Assembly: GCF_004355005.1 (NCBI RefSeq)
Contig: NZ_SMSJ01000010.1
Span: 1 to 64,000 of the forward strand
Source of the DNA: Dankookia rubra
GTDB taxonomy: Bacteria; Pseudomonadota; Alphaproteobacteria; Acetobacterales; Acetobacteraceae
DNA: 64,000 bases
Direction of reading: 5' to 3'
Position numbers and translations under genes: made by a program. Position 1 is the first letter of the stretch. Every line of letters begins with the position of its first letter. Below are positions 16,190 to 22,902 of this stretch, piece after piece. The notes beneath the pieces were generated by a model. That model worked only from the letters and a program-made list of their open reading frames with translations, was not told the origin of the DNA and searched no databases.

Positions 16190-17260
16190 TTACTTCAGGA
16201 CGATCTCGACGCGGCGGTTCTGCGGCTCGCGCACGCCGTCCGCGGTCGGGACCAGCGGGCGGGTCTCGCCGAAGGCGCTGACCGCGATCTCGTTCCGCGC
16301 GATGCCCTGGCGGACCAGCTCGGCGGCGACCGCGTCGGCGCGGCGCTGCGACAGGCGCTGGTTGTAGGCCGGGGTGCCGGAGCGGTCGGCATGGCCGGCC
16401 ACTTCGATGCGGGTCGTCTTCGTGGTGCGGGCGGCGCCGGCGGCCTCGGCGATGATCTGGCGGGCGCGCTCGGTCAGGTTGTACTTGTCCCAGTCGAAGA
16501 AGACGAGGTAGGTGCGGGCCAGGGCCGGGGCGGCGACCGGCGCGACCACCGCGGCGGCAGCGGGAGCCGGCGCGTTGAAGGCGTAGCGCAGGCCGACCAG
16601 GACGGAGTGGTTGTAGTTGCCCGACTTGACCTCACCGGCGCGCAGCACGGTGCCGGTCGGGCCGGCGCCCGAGCGAACCTCACCGTCGATCTTCGGGTCG
16701 ACCGTGCCGTAGAAGCGGTACTCGGTGGTCAGGGTCACGCCCGCACCGAGGTTGTAGCCGACGCCGGCGATGGCCTGGTAGGCGAAGGCGCCCGCGGTGT
16801 CGTCCGAGGTCGCAGAGGCGTTCAGCACGGTGGAGCTGGCGCGGTACTTGTCGGTCTCGAGCCAGCCATAGCCGGCGCCGACGCCGACATACGGCGTAAA
16901 GGGCGTGCCGGTCTGGATGTCATAGAGGACGTTCGCCATAACGCCGTAGTTGGCGAGGGCGCCACGACCGCCGACGGTACCGCCGCCGCTGACCTTGCTC
17001 TTGTCGACGTCGTTGGTGCGGTAGTTGCCCTCGACCTCGGCGCGCAGGCCGTTGCCGAAGCCCCAGCCGAGCGAACCGACCGCGGCCCAGCCGGGCTTGG
17101 TCTCGATCTTCGCGCCATAGCCGAGAGCGTTGAACTTGCTCTCCTGCATGAAGTTCACGCCGGCGCCAGCGCCGACATAAAGGCCCGACACGGGCTGCGC
17201 CTGCGCGGCCACCGGCAGCGCCAGAACCGTCGCGGCCAGAAGGGCCTTCTTGAGGGTCAT
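16190..17260 (-). CDS. OmpA family outer-membrane protein, copy 4
   Basis: The 356-residue precursor has signal peptide MTLKKALLAATVLALPVAAQ, a beta-barrel from QPVSGLYVGAGAGVNF, an Ala-rich hinge, and an OmpA domain with GHADRSGTPAYNQRLSQRRA, ending NRRVEIVLK. It shares both the C-terminal DNA and the 5' leader GAGGAGAGACGAGG with copy 3, so these two are the closest pair in the cluster. Its operator and core-promoter block match those of copy 3. Confidence 0.92.
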   Translation of the reverse strand: MTLKKALLAATVLALPVAAQAQPVSGLYVGAGAGVNFMQESKFNALGYGAKIETKPGWAAVGSLGWGFGNGLRAEVEGNYRTNDVDKSKVSGGGTVGGRGALANYGVMANVLYDIQTGTPFTPYVGVGAGYGWLETDKYRASSTVLNASATSDDTAGAFAYQAIAGVGYNLGAGVTLTTEYRFYGTVDPKIDGEVRSGAGPTGTVLRAGEVKSGNYNHSVLVGLRYAFNAPAPAAAAVVAPVAAPALARTYLVFFDWDKYNLTERARQIIAEAAGAARTTKTTRIEVAGHADRSGTPAYNQRLSQRRADAVAAELVRQGIARNEIAVSAFGETRPLVPTADGVREPQNRRVEIVLK

Positions 17261-17398
17261 CCTCGTCTCTCCTCGATCCGAATAGGCAAAGCTTTCGCGC
17301 CGCCAGACCTGCCCAGGGCACGACTCCATCGGTGCGTGGAAAGACCCTACCATCGCATGACGCGCATTGGCAGGCGTTACGAACCAGAAAAGCGATAA

Positions 17399-17416
17399 TG
17401 TTGCCCAACGGCCACA
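17399..17416 (-). promoter_or_regulatory. Conserved ompA operator, copy 4
   Basis: The minus strand reads TGTGGC-CGTTGG-GCAACA, preceded by GGCAC as in copy 1. It lies 138 bases upstream of the copy 4 start and only about 20 bp from the 3' end of purK. Confidence 0.6.
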
Positions 17417-17435
17417 GTGCCGCATGGCATTTCCG

Positions 17436-18575
17436 TCACAGCCCGTTGAGGGCTGCCTCATCGGCCATCGCCGCCAGGCTGCCGAGCGGCAACAGGCGGT
17501 TGGCATGGCCCAGCTTCCGCCCCGGCCGGGCTTCCGCCTTGCCATAAAGGTGAGGCACGACGCCGGATTGCCGCAGCAAGGCGGGCCAGCGCGCCATGCC
17601 CTCCGGCCCGACCAGGTTCAGCATGACGACGTCGTGGTGCCGGTCCGGCGCCGCCAGCGGCAGGCCCGCCACCGCCCGGACATGCTGCTCGAACTGGCTG
17701 GCGGCGCAGGCATCCATCGTCCAGTGGCCGGAATTGTGCGGCCGCGGCGCGATCTCGTTGCCCAGCAGCGACCCGTCCGGCAGCAGGAAGAGCTCGAGCG
17801 CCAGCACGCCCACCAGGTCCAGCGCCGCCGCCACCGCGGCCGCATGCGCCCGCGCCGCCACGGCAATGGCGGCGGGCAGCCGGGCCGGGGCGAAGCTGAG
17901 GTCGAGGATGTGGTCCCGGTGGCGGTTCTCGACCGCGTCGTAGACCGCCGCCGCGCCATCCGCGCCGCGCGCCGCGATCGCCGAGAGCTCGGCGGCGAAG
18001 GGCACGAAGGTTTCCAGGATCAGCGGCTTCGGGGCGAGCCGGGCGAAGGCCGGCGCGGCATCCGCGGGGTCACGCAGCACCGCCTGGCCGCGGCCGTCAT
18101 AGCCCATGCGGGTGGTCTTCAGCACCGCCGGCAGGCCGATCGCGGCGATCGCCTCGGCCAGGTCCGACTCGGTATGGACGGCGCGCCAGGGCGCCACCGG
18201 GACGCCGGCGCGGGTCAGGAAGTCCTTCTCCCGCAGCCGGTCCTGGCAGATCCGCAGCACCTCGACGCCGGGACGGCAGGGCACCAGCGGCTCGATCGCC
18301 GCCAGGGTTTCGGCCGGGACATTCTCGAACTCGAAGGTGACGACATCGACCGCGTCGGCGAATTCCGCCAGCGCCTCGGCGTCCTCGTACGGGGCGACGG
18401 TCGCCGCGGCGGCGACCTGCATGCCCGGCCCGTCCTGTTCCGGCGAGAAGACGTGGCAGCGGTAGCCGAGCCGCGCCGCCGCCAGCGCCGACATCCGGCC
18501 GAGCTGGCCGCCGCCGAGGATGCCAATGGTCGCGCCGGGCGGCAGCGGGAAGCGGCCGGCGAAGGCGTCGGTCAC
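17436..18575 (-). CDS. purK: 5-(carboxyamino)imidazole ribonucleotide synthase PurK
   Basis: PurK carboxylates AIR with ATP and bicarbonate to N5-CAIR in purine synthesis. The 379-residue ATP-grasp protein begins with [20 protein letters not shown], then [44 protein letters not shown] and the late ATP-grasp segment [18 protein letters not shown], all landmark PurK motifs. It overlaps the end of purE by four bases (ATGA), so the two are translationally coupled. Confidence 0.95.
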   Translation of the reverse strand: MTDAFAGRFPLPPGATIGILGGGQLGRMSALAAARLGYRCHVFSPEQDGPGMQVAAAATVAPYEDAEALAEFADAVDVVTFEFENVPAETLAAIEPLVPCRPGVEVLRICQDRLREKDFLTRAGVPVAPWRAVHTESDLAEAIAAIGLPAVLKTTRMGYDGRGQAVLRDPADAAPAFARLAPKPLILETFVPFAAELSAIAARGADGAAAVYDAVENRHRDHILDLSFAPARLPAAIAVAARAHAAAVAAALDLVGVLALELFLLPDGSLLGNEIAPRPHNSGHWTMDACAASQFEQHVRAVAGLPLAAPDRHHDVVMLNLVGPEGMARWPALLRQSGVVPHLYGKAEARPGRKLGHANRLLPLGSLAAMADEAALNGL

Positions 18576-19078
18576 GGGGCGGGCTCGAAGGGCGCCTCGG
18601 GGACGCCGGCGGTTTGCGCCGCGCGCCAGGCATCCAGCCGCCCCGCCAGCGCCGGGTCCGACAGCGCCAGGATGGCGGCGGCCAGCAGCGCCGCGTTGAT
18701 CGCGCCGGCGCGGCCGATGGCCAAGGTGCCGACCGGGACGCCGCCCGGCATCTGGGCGATCGAGAGCAGGCTGTCCATGCCCTTCAGCGCGTGGCTTTCG
18801 ACCGGCACGCCGAGCACCGGCAGCGGCGTCATCGCCGCCGCCATGCCCGGCAGGTGCGCCGCGCCGCCGGCCCCGGCGACGATGACCTTGAGGCCTCGGC
18901 CGCGCGCGCCCTCGGCATAGGCGACCAGCCGGCCCGGGGTGCGGTGGGCGGAGACAACCCGGGTCTCGTGCGGGACGCCGAGCTTCTCCAACGTCTCGGC
19001 GGCATGGCGCATCGTCTCCCAGTCGGAGCGGCTGCCCATGATGATGCCGACCAGCGGCATCGGATCCTCGGCGGTCAT
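18572..19078 (-). CDS. purE: N5-CAIR mutase PurE (class I)
   Basis: PurE converts N5-CAIR to CAIR. The 168-residue product contains [60 protein letters not shown] and the [11 protein letters not shown] loop, the class I PurE signature. The presence of purK next to it confirms the bacterial two-step route. The start may be the second Met (MPLVG), six codons in. The last bases overlap purK. Confidence 0.95.
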   Translation of the reverse strand: MTAEDPMPLVGIIMGSRSDWETMRHAAETLEKLGVPHETRVVSAHRTPGRLVAYAEGARGRGLKVIVAGAGGAAHLPGMAAAMTPLPVLGVPVESHALKGMDSLLSIAQMPGGVPVGTLAIGRAGAINAALLAAAILALSDPALAGRLDAWRAAQTAGVPEAPFEPAP

Positions 19079-19086
19079 GGCGGGTC

Positions 19087-19287
19087 TCAGGCGATGATGT
19101 CGGGCAGCAGCCGGCTTTCCAGCCAGGTGATCTCGTCCTTCAGCTTCAGCTTGCGCTTCTTCAGCCGCTGGACCTGGAGCTGGTCGGTCAGGCTGTCCGA
19201 CAGCCTGGCGATGACCGTATCCAGGTCACGATGCTCGCTTCGCATCTCATGCAGGCGGCGCAGCAGGGAGTCGCGGTCATCCAGCAT
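19087..19287 (-). CDS. DUF465 (YdcH-type) small coiled-coil protein
   Basis: The 66-residue helical protein has the DUF465 pattern: an N-terminal helix ([20 protein letters not shown]), then [17 protein letters not shown] and a final helix. These proteins are short cytoplasmic coiled coils of unknown role. It ends 8 bp before purE and may belong to the same transcript. A second, divergent DUF465 gene starts 160 bp away. Confidence 0.8.
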   Translation of the reverse strand: MLDDRDSLLRRLHEMRSEHRDLDTVIARLSDSLTDQLQVQRLKKRKLKLKDEITWLESRLLPDIIA

Positions 19288-19448
19288 CAGGGCATGCGCT
19301 CGGCCAGTGGAGGTCGTGACGTGAAAGGAGGGTGCATTTGCCCCCCCGCCGCCCTTACCATGGCCGGGCGCGGGCGCACAGCACGGCCGTGTCCTGACTG
19401 GGTCGCCGTGCCAGGCCACCGCGCCTCACAGACGCAGGGAGATGCCGA

Positions 19449-19619
19449 ATGAACACTTCGCCGAGGATCCGGTCCCTTGAGGAGCGGCATGCGGTGCTTG
19501 ACCGGCAGATCGGCGAGGAGGACGGACGGCCCAGACCCGACGAGACGGAGCTCAACCGGCTGAAACGGGAGAAGCTGCGGCTCAAGGAGGAAATCGAGAA
19601 GCTGCGCCGCCAGAATTAA
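19449..19619 (+). CDS. DUF465 (YdcH-type) small coiled-coil protein, second copy
   Basis: The 56-residue product is mostly charged helix: SLEERHAVLDRQIGEED, then LNRLKREKLRLKEEIEKLRR. It has the same LK-rich terminal helix as the divergent neighbour, so the pair probably arose by duplication and both may form homo- or hetero-coiled coils. RBS GGGAGATG lies just upstream of the ATG. It is too short to be reported by a standard minimum-length ORF search. Confidence 0.75.
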   Translation: MNTSPRIRSLEERHAVLDRQIGEEDGRPRPDETELNRLKREKLRLKEEIEKLRRQN

Positions 19620-19686
19620 GAACTGCCGGAAAGGCCGCCGTGCCCCGACTGGCGCGGCGGCCCATCGCCGCTGCAGGCAGCTTGCG

Positions 19687-20256
19687 TCAGGCCATGCTCT
19701 CTTCCGCATCCATCGACGGCAACGGCGCGCCGGGCGGCCGCTCGCCAGCCGCGGCGACGGCGGCATTCAGGTCGCCCTGGCTGCAGAGGCCGAGGATCAC
19801 CGGGTCGCGCGGCTTGATGTTCGGGCTGTTCCAGTGGGTCTTGTCGCGGACCTTGGCGATCGTCTCCTTGGTGGTGCCGAGCAGCTTGCCCACCGCGACA
19901 TCGGTCAGATGCGGGTAGTGCCGCAGCACCCAGGCGATGGCATCCGGCCGGTCGTTCCGCTTGGAGACGGGGGTATACTTGGCGCCCTTGCCGCGCGGCT
20001 TCGGGATCGGCAGGGAGTTGGCCGAGATCTGCAGCCGGGCGGAGGAATCGGCTTCGCAGCGGGCGATTTCCTCCCGCGTCAGCTGGCCGTTCAGCACCGG
20101 GTCGTAGCCGATGATGCCCTGCGCCACCTCGCCGTCGGCGATCGCCTGGACCTCGAGCGGGTGCATGCCGACGAAATCCGCCACCTGCTCGAAGGTCAGC
20201 GAGGTCTTCTCGATCAGCCACACGGCGGTGGCCTTCGGCATCAGGGGCTGGGTCAT
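19687..20256 (-). CDS. trcR: Cell-cycle transcriptional regulator TrcR (DUF1013)
   Basis: The 189-residue protein belongs to a family restricted to alphaproteobacteria. It shows the N-terminal segment PKATAVWLIEKTSLTFEQVA, which looks like a helix-turn-helix, then DFVGMHPLEVQAIADGE, GIIGYDPVLNGQLTREEI and HWNSPNIKPRDPVILGLCSQ. The family was renamed TrcR as an essential cell-cycle regulator, to my knowledge. The start ATG (MTQPLMPKA) is chosen over a longer frame. Upstream a DUF1192 gene runs divergently. Confidence 0.85.
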   Translation of the reverse strand: MTQPLMPKATAVWLIEKTSLTFEQVADFVGMHPLEVQAIADGEVAQGIIGYDPVLNGQLTREEIARCEADSSARLQISANSLPIPKPRGKGAKYTPVSKRNDRPDAIAWVLRHYPHLTDVAVGKLLGTTKETIAKVRDKTHWNSPNIKPRDPVILGLCSQGDLNAAVAAAGERPPGAPLPSMDAEESMA

Positions 20257-20373
20257 GGAAGCGGAACCTTCTGGGCGGCGCCGGGGAGGGCCGGGCATCC
20301 CCGACACGGCAATGGCTGGCATATAGAGGCGCCCCCCCGCAGGGTCAAAGCCCGGAAGGCAAAGGAGAATGGA

Positions 20374-20577
20374 ATGATGGAGGACGATCCGCCACGCCGC
20401 GCGCGAGGCCTGGTGAACGGCTTCGTGCCGCCAGTCCTCGATGGCTGCGACGTCGAGGAACTGAAGAACTACATCGCCAGGCTCCAGGCGGAGATCGGCC
20501 GGGCGGAAGCGGCGATCGCCAGGAAGGAGGCGCACCGGGGCGCGGCGGATGCGTTCTTCCGCAAGGCCCGGGAATAG
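20374..20577 (+). CDS. DUF1192 family small protein
   Basis: The 67-residue alphaproteobacterial protein has the pattern MEDDPPRRARG then CDVEELKNYIARLQAEIGRA, a short N-terminal acidic-basic segment followed by one coiled-coil helix. The family has no known function. RBS AAAGGAGAATGGA overlaps the first ATG; two tandem ATGs are possible. It is divergent from trcR with a 117-bp shared control region. Confidence 0.82.
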   Translation: MMEDDPPRRARGLVNGFVPPVLDGCDVEELKNYIARLQAEIGRAEAAIARKEAHRGAADAFFRKARE

Positions 20578-20620
20578 ACCACGGGAACAGCTCAAGCGCA
20601 GCCGGGGGCGGGCCTCCGCA

Positions 20621-21439
20621 TCAGGCGGGATGGTAGGTCTCGATCCTCAGCTCGCGCAGGGTCAGGTCCTGGGCGGTGCCGAGGGTGGCGATCGTGGTCA
20701 GGTACCGGGTCGGGCCCGGCATCTCGACCGGCACGACGAGGGGCGCCGCCAGGCCCGGCGGACGGGACCGCATGAGCGCCGCGACGCCGGGCTGCGCCAG
20801 CGCCTCCTCGATCGGCGGGCGCCGCGCCGGGTCGGCGCTCGGCAGCCGCGCCTCCCGCTGCACCCGGTCGAGCAGCGCCCGCGCCACCTCCGGCCAATTG
20901 CCGATGAAGCGGCGGGCGCCCTGGGGGTGGCAGAGCAGCCGCAGCAGGTTCGGCCGCGGCGCCGGAAGCAGGGCGAGGCGGGCCACCGGGCCGGCGCCCA
21001 CCGCCGGCTCCGCCCCGGCGGCGAGGCAGGCATCCAGCGCCCCGGCATAGGCTTGGTTGACCATGACGATGTCCCAGGACGCGTCGAAGGCAACCGCCGG
21101 CAAGGGGTCGTGCCGCGCCAGGATCAGCCGCAGCGCCGCCAGCACCTCGGCCATCGCAGGGGCCTCGAGCGGCGTCTCGCGATGCGCCGGCGCATGGCCG
21201 GCGGCGAGCAGCACCCCGTCGGCCTCCCGCGGCGGCACGCCGAGCACCTCGCAGAGCCGCAGCACCAGGCCGGGACTGGGACGGGACCGGCCGGTCTCGA
21301 CAAAGCTGAGGTGCCTGGTGGAGATGCCGGTCTCGAGCGCCAGGTCCAGCTGGCTCAGCCGCCGGGCACGGCGGGCGCGGGCCAGCAGGGGGCCGGCGCC
21401 ATGGCTGCAGTCGGCTTGGCTGTTCTGATATCCGTCCAT
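20621..21439 (-). CDS. XRE-family transcriptional regulator with MmyB-like ligand-binding domain
   Basis: The 272-residue protein has an N-terminal Xre helix-turn-helix (LSQLDLALETGISTRHLSF then VETGRSRPS, residues about 28-57). A C-terminal MmyB-like domain has the typical WDIVMVNQAYAG motif and the segment NLLRLLCHPQGARRFIGNW. In this family the C-terminal domain is proposed to bind a fatty-acid-like ligand. No adjacent short-chain dehydrogenase target, often regulated by such proteins, is seen; the next gene downstream is convergent. Confidence 0.85.
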   Translation of the reverse strand: MDGYQNSQADCSHGAGPLLARARRARRLSQLDLALETGISTRHLSFVETGRSRPSPGLVLRLCEVLGVPPREADGVLLAAGHAPAHRETPLEAPAMAEVLAALRLILARHDPLPAVAFDASWDIVMVNQAYAGALDACLAAGAEPAVGAGPVARLALLPAPRPNLLRLLCHPQGARRFIGNWPEVARALLDRVQREARLPSADPARRPPIEEALAQPGVAALMRSRPPGLAAPLVVPVEMPGPTRYLTTIATLGTAQDLTLRELRIETYHPA

Positions 21440-21505
21440 GTGCCCCAGCCTGCCGGGGCCGACGCGCGGATTCCATTACCTGTCGGGTAAAGCGCGCATG
21501 AAAAA

Positions 21506-21529
21506 GGCCGGCGGGTTGCCCCGCCGGCC
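21506..21529 (-). terminator. Intrinsic terminator of hsp20 (first copy)
   Basis: A perfect 10-bp stem GGCCGGCGGG / CCCGCCGGCC with loop TTGC is followed on the minus strand by five T residues (21501-21505). It lies 25 bp after the hsp20 stop codon. Confidence 0.85.
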
Positions 21530-21554
21530 CTCGTCCGGAACCCGTCCAGCCCGC

Positions 21555-22031
21555 TCAGGCGGCCTGGGCCTGGTCCGCCTGCTCGTTCACGGTGATCTGC
21601 GGCTGCGGCCGGCCGGCCTGCACCGGGATCTGCCGCGGCTTCAGCGCCTCCGGCACCACACGCTTCAGGGCCAGCTCGAGCAGCCCGTTCTCCAGGTTGG
21701 CGCCCTCGACCACAATGTGGTCGGCGAGGACGAAGCGGCGCTCGAAGGCGCGCCCGGCGATGCCGCGATGCAGGTAGCTGCGGCCTTCCGGCGCCTGCGG
21801 CGCGCGGCCCGCGACGGTCAGCACGTTTTCCCGCGCCACCACGTCGATGTCGCCAGGGCCGAAGCCGGCGACGGCCATGGTCAGGACGTAGCTGTCCTCA
21901 CCGGTCTTCTCGATGTTGTAGGGGGGGTAGCTCTGCGCCTCGCCCACGCTGCGGGCGGATTCGAGCTGACGTGCCAGCCGGTCGAAGCCGATGGCGGTAC
22001 GGAAGAGGGGAGAGAAATCGAGGGTGTTCAC
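21555..22031 (-). CDS. Hsp20 family small heat-shock protein, first copy
   Basis: The 158-residue alpha-crystallin chaperone has the N-terminal arm MNTLDFSPLFRTAIGFDRLA, the YPPYNIEKTGEDSYVLTMAV start of the crystallin domain, and the family-typical YLHRGIAGRAFERRFVL and LENGLLELALKR strands. GTG 22031 is taken as the start because AAGGAGG sits eight bases upstream; an in-frame TTG at 22055 would lie upstream of that ribosome site. The ribosome site is in a potential SD-sequestering hairpin. It holds client proteins under heat stress. A second Hsp20 gene is at 57 kb. Confidence 0.92.
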   Translation of the reverse strand: MNTLDFSPLFRTAIGFDRLARQLESARSVGEAQSYPPYNIEKTGEDSYVLTMAVAGFGPGDIDVVARENVLTVAGRAPQAPEGRSYLHRGIAGRAFERRFVLADHIVVEGANLENGLLELALKRVVPEALKPRQIPVQAGRPQPQITVNEQADQAQAA

Positions 22032-22042
22032 AGCCAGAACCT

Positions 22043-22057
22043 CCTTGGCAAGCAAGG
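22043..22057 (-). promoter_or_regulatory. Candidate RNA thermometer over the hsp20 ribosome-binding site
   Basis: In the mRNA, CCUUG-CUUGC-CAAGG forms a 5-bp stem in which the right arm is the first part of the Shine-Dalgarno sequence CAAGGAGG. ROSE-type thermometers of alphaproteobacterial hsp20 genes hide the SD in such a weak hairpin, often with a UUGCU-like sequence; UUGCUUG occurs here in the loop. The stem is short, so this is a suggestion from base pairing only. Confidence 0.4.
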
Positions 22058-22169
22058 TCTGTTGATGCCTGCGGCCCCTGACCCGAACGGCCCCGACAGG
22101 GCACCGCGAAGGGAAGGAACCACGCCCGGAGCCCCAGCAGGGCGCCCCGTGACAAGGCTGAAATTGGCA

Positions 22170-22213
22170 AGCGCCGCCCCCCGGTCAAGGGGGCGGCGCT
22201 GTCGAATTCGACA
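22170..22213. other. Tandem perfect inverted repeats between rpmE and hsp20
   Basis: A 12-bp perfect stem (AGCGCCGCCCCC / GGGGGCGGCGCT, 22170-22200, 7-base loop) is followed at once by the palindrome TGTCGAATTCGACA (22200-22213) and then the rpmE terminator. The large stem may end read-through or lie in the hsp20 5' leader. The palindrome could be an operator. No assigned function. Confidence 0.5.
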
Positions 22214-22215
22214 AA

Positions 22216-22231
22216 CCCGGCCGCGGCCGGG
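22216..22231 (-). terminator. Probable terminator of rpmE
   Basis: CCCGGCCGCGGCCGGG forms a 7-bp stem directly after the rpmE stop codon on the minus strand, followed by TTTGTCG. The T run is short. Confidence 0.6.
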
Positions 22232-22237
22232 GGCAGC

Positions 22238-22465
22238 TTACTTCGTGCGCGTGCCGATGCCGGCGAAGCGCTTGTTGAACTTGGCGACCTGGCCGCCGGT
22301 GTCCATCACGCGCTGAATGCCGGTCCAGGCCGGGTGCGACTTCGGGTCGATGTCGAGCCGCAGCGTGTCGCCTTCCTTGCCCATGCAGGACCGCGTCTTG
22401 TAGGCGGTCCCGTCGGTCATGATGATGTTGATCTCGTGGTACTCGGGATGGATGTCGGGCTTCAT
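22238..22465 (-). CDS. rpmE: 50S ribosomal protein L31
   Basis: The 75-residue protein begins [20 protein letters not shown] and contains [20 protein letters not shown] and SHPAWTG, all standard bL31 sequence. Only one Cys is present, so the CxxC zinc ribbon of the zinc-binding form is missing and this is the zinc-independent type. It is monocistronic with a terminator downstream. ATG 22463-22465 gives the canonical N-terminus. Confidence 0.95.
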   Translation of the reverse strand: MKPDIHPEYHEINIIMTDGTAYKTRSCMGKEGDTLRLDIDPKSHPAWTGIQRVMDTGGQVAKFNKRFAGIGTRTK

Positions 22466-22695
22466 GGCGCGCTCATGAACTGGGGCGCAGCCGATACCGA
22501 CCGGCCGCGGGAAGCGGAGGGCTATAGGGGAAGGGGAGGGGGCGCGCAACCATCCTGCCGCCAGCCCGCCCGCCATCCGCGGGCCTCGCCCCCCTTCGTA
22601 AGGCGAGGGCTGACGCAGCGCCGGGACCGGGCCGGCGCGGCTCCGGCCACTTCCGCACTGGACGCCGTGGTTCCGCCCGCCTAGGTTGCCCGCCC

Positions 22696-22806
22696 ATGCA
22701 GCGCAGCGCATCCCCTGCCGGCCTGACCCGCGGTATCCCCGTCGGCGGTCCCGCGCGCGCGCTCCTCGGCCTCCTTCTCCTTCGACTTAGCCGCCCCTGG
22801 GCGTGA
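22696..22806 (+). CDS. Leucine-rich leader peptide of leuA
   Basis: The 36-codon frame contains the run [11 protein letters not shown]; seven of the eight codons bearing Leu in and around that run are CTC or CTT. It ends with TGA 96 bp before leuA. Leu-codon clusters just upstream of 2-isopropylmalate synthase genes are the hallmark of leucine attenuation. The ribosome site is weak, and the exact start is uncertain; the Leu cluster is what carries the evidence. Confidence 0.65.
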   Translation: MQRSASPAGLTRGIPVGGPARALLGLLLLRLSRPWA

Positions 22807-22863
22807 CGACCGGCTGACTGCCGGTTATCGCTCAGGGGATCCTGGGGCGCCTCCGTGCGCCCC
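22794..22863 (+). promoter_or_regulatory. Putative leuA attenuator
   Basis: Alternative pairings follow the Leu run. CCCCTG at 22794-22799, within the last leader codons, can pair with CAGGGG at 22833-22838. ACCGGC-TGACT-GCCGGT forms a hairpin at 22809-22825. GGGGCGC-CTCCGT-GCGCCCC at 22844-22863 is the candidate terminator stem. No U run follows the last stem, so it may act as a pause or Rho-linked site, or block the ribosome site of leuA. Confidence 0.5.
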
Positions 22864-22902
22864 CGCGCGGCTGAACGAGACGACGACCAAGGAACGCCCC
22901 AG

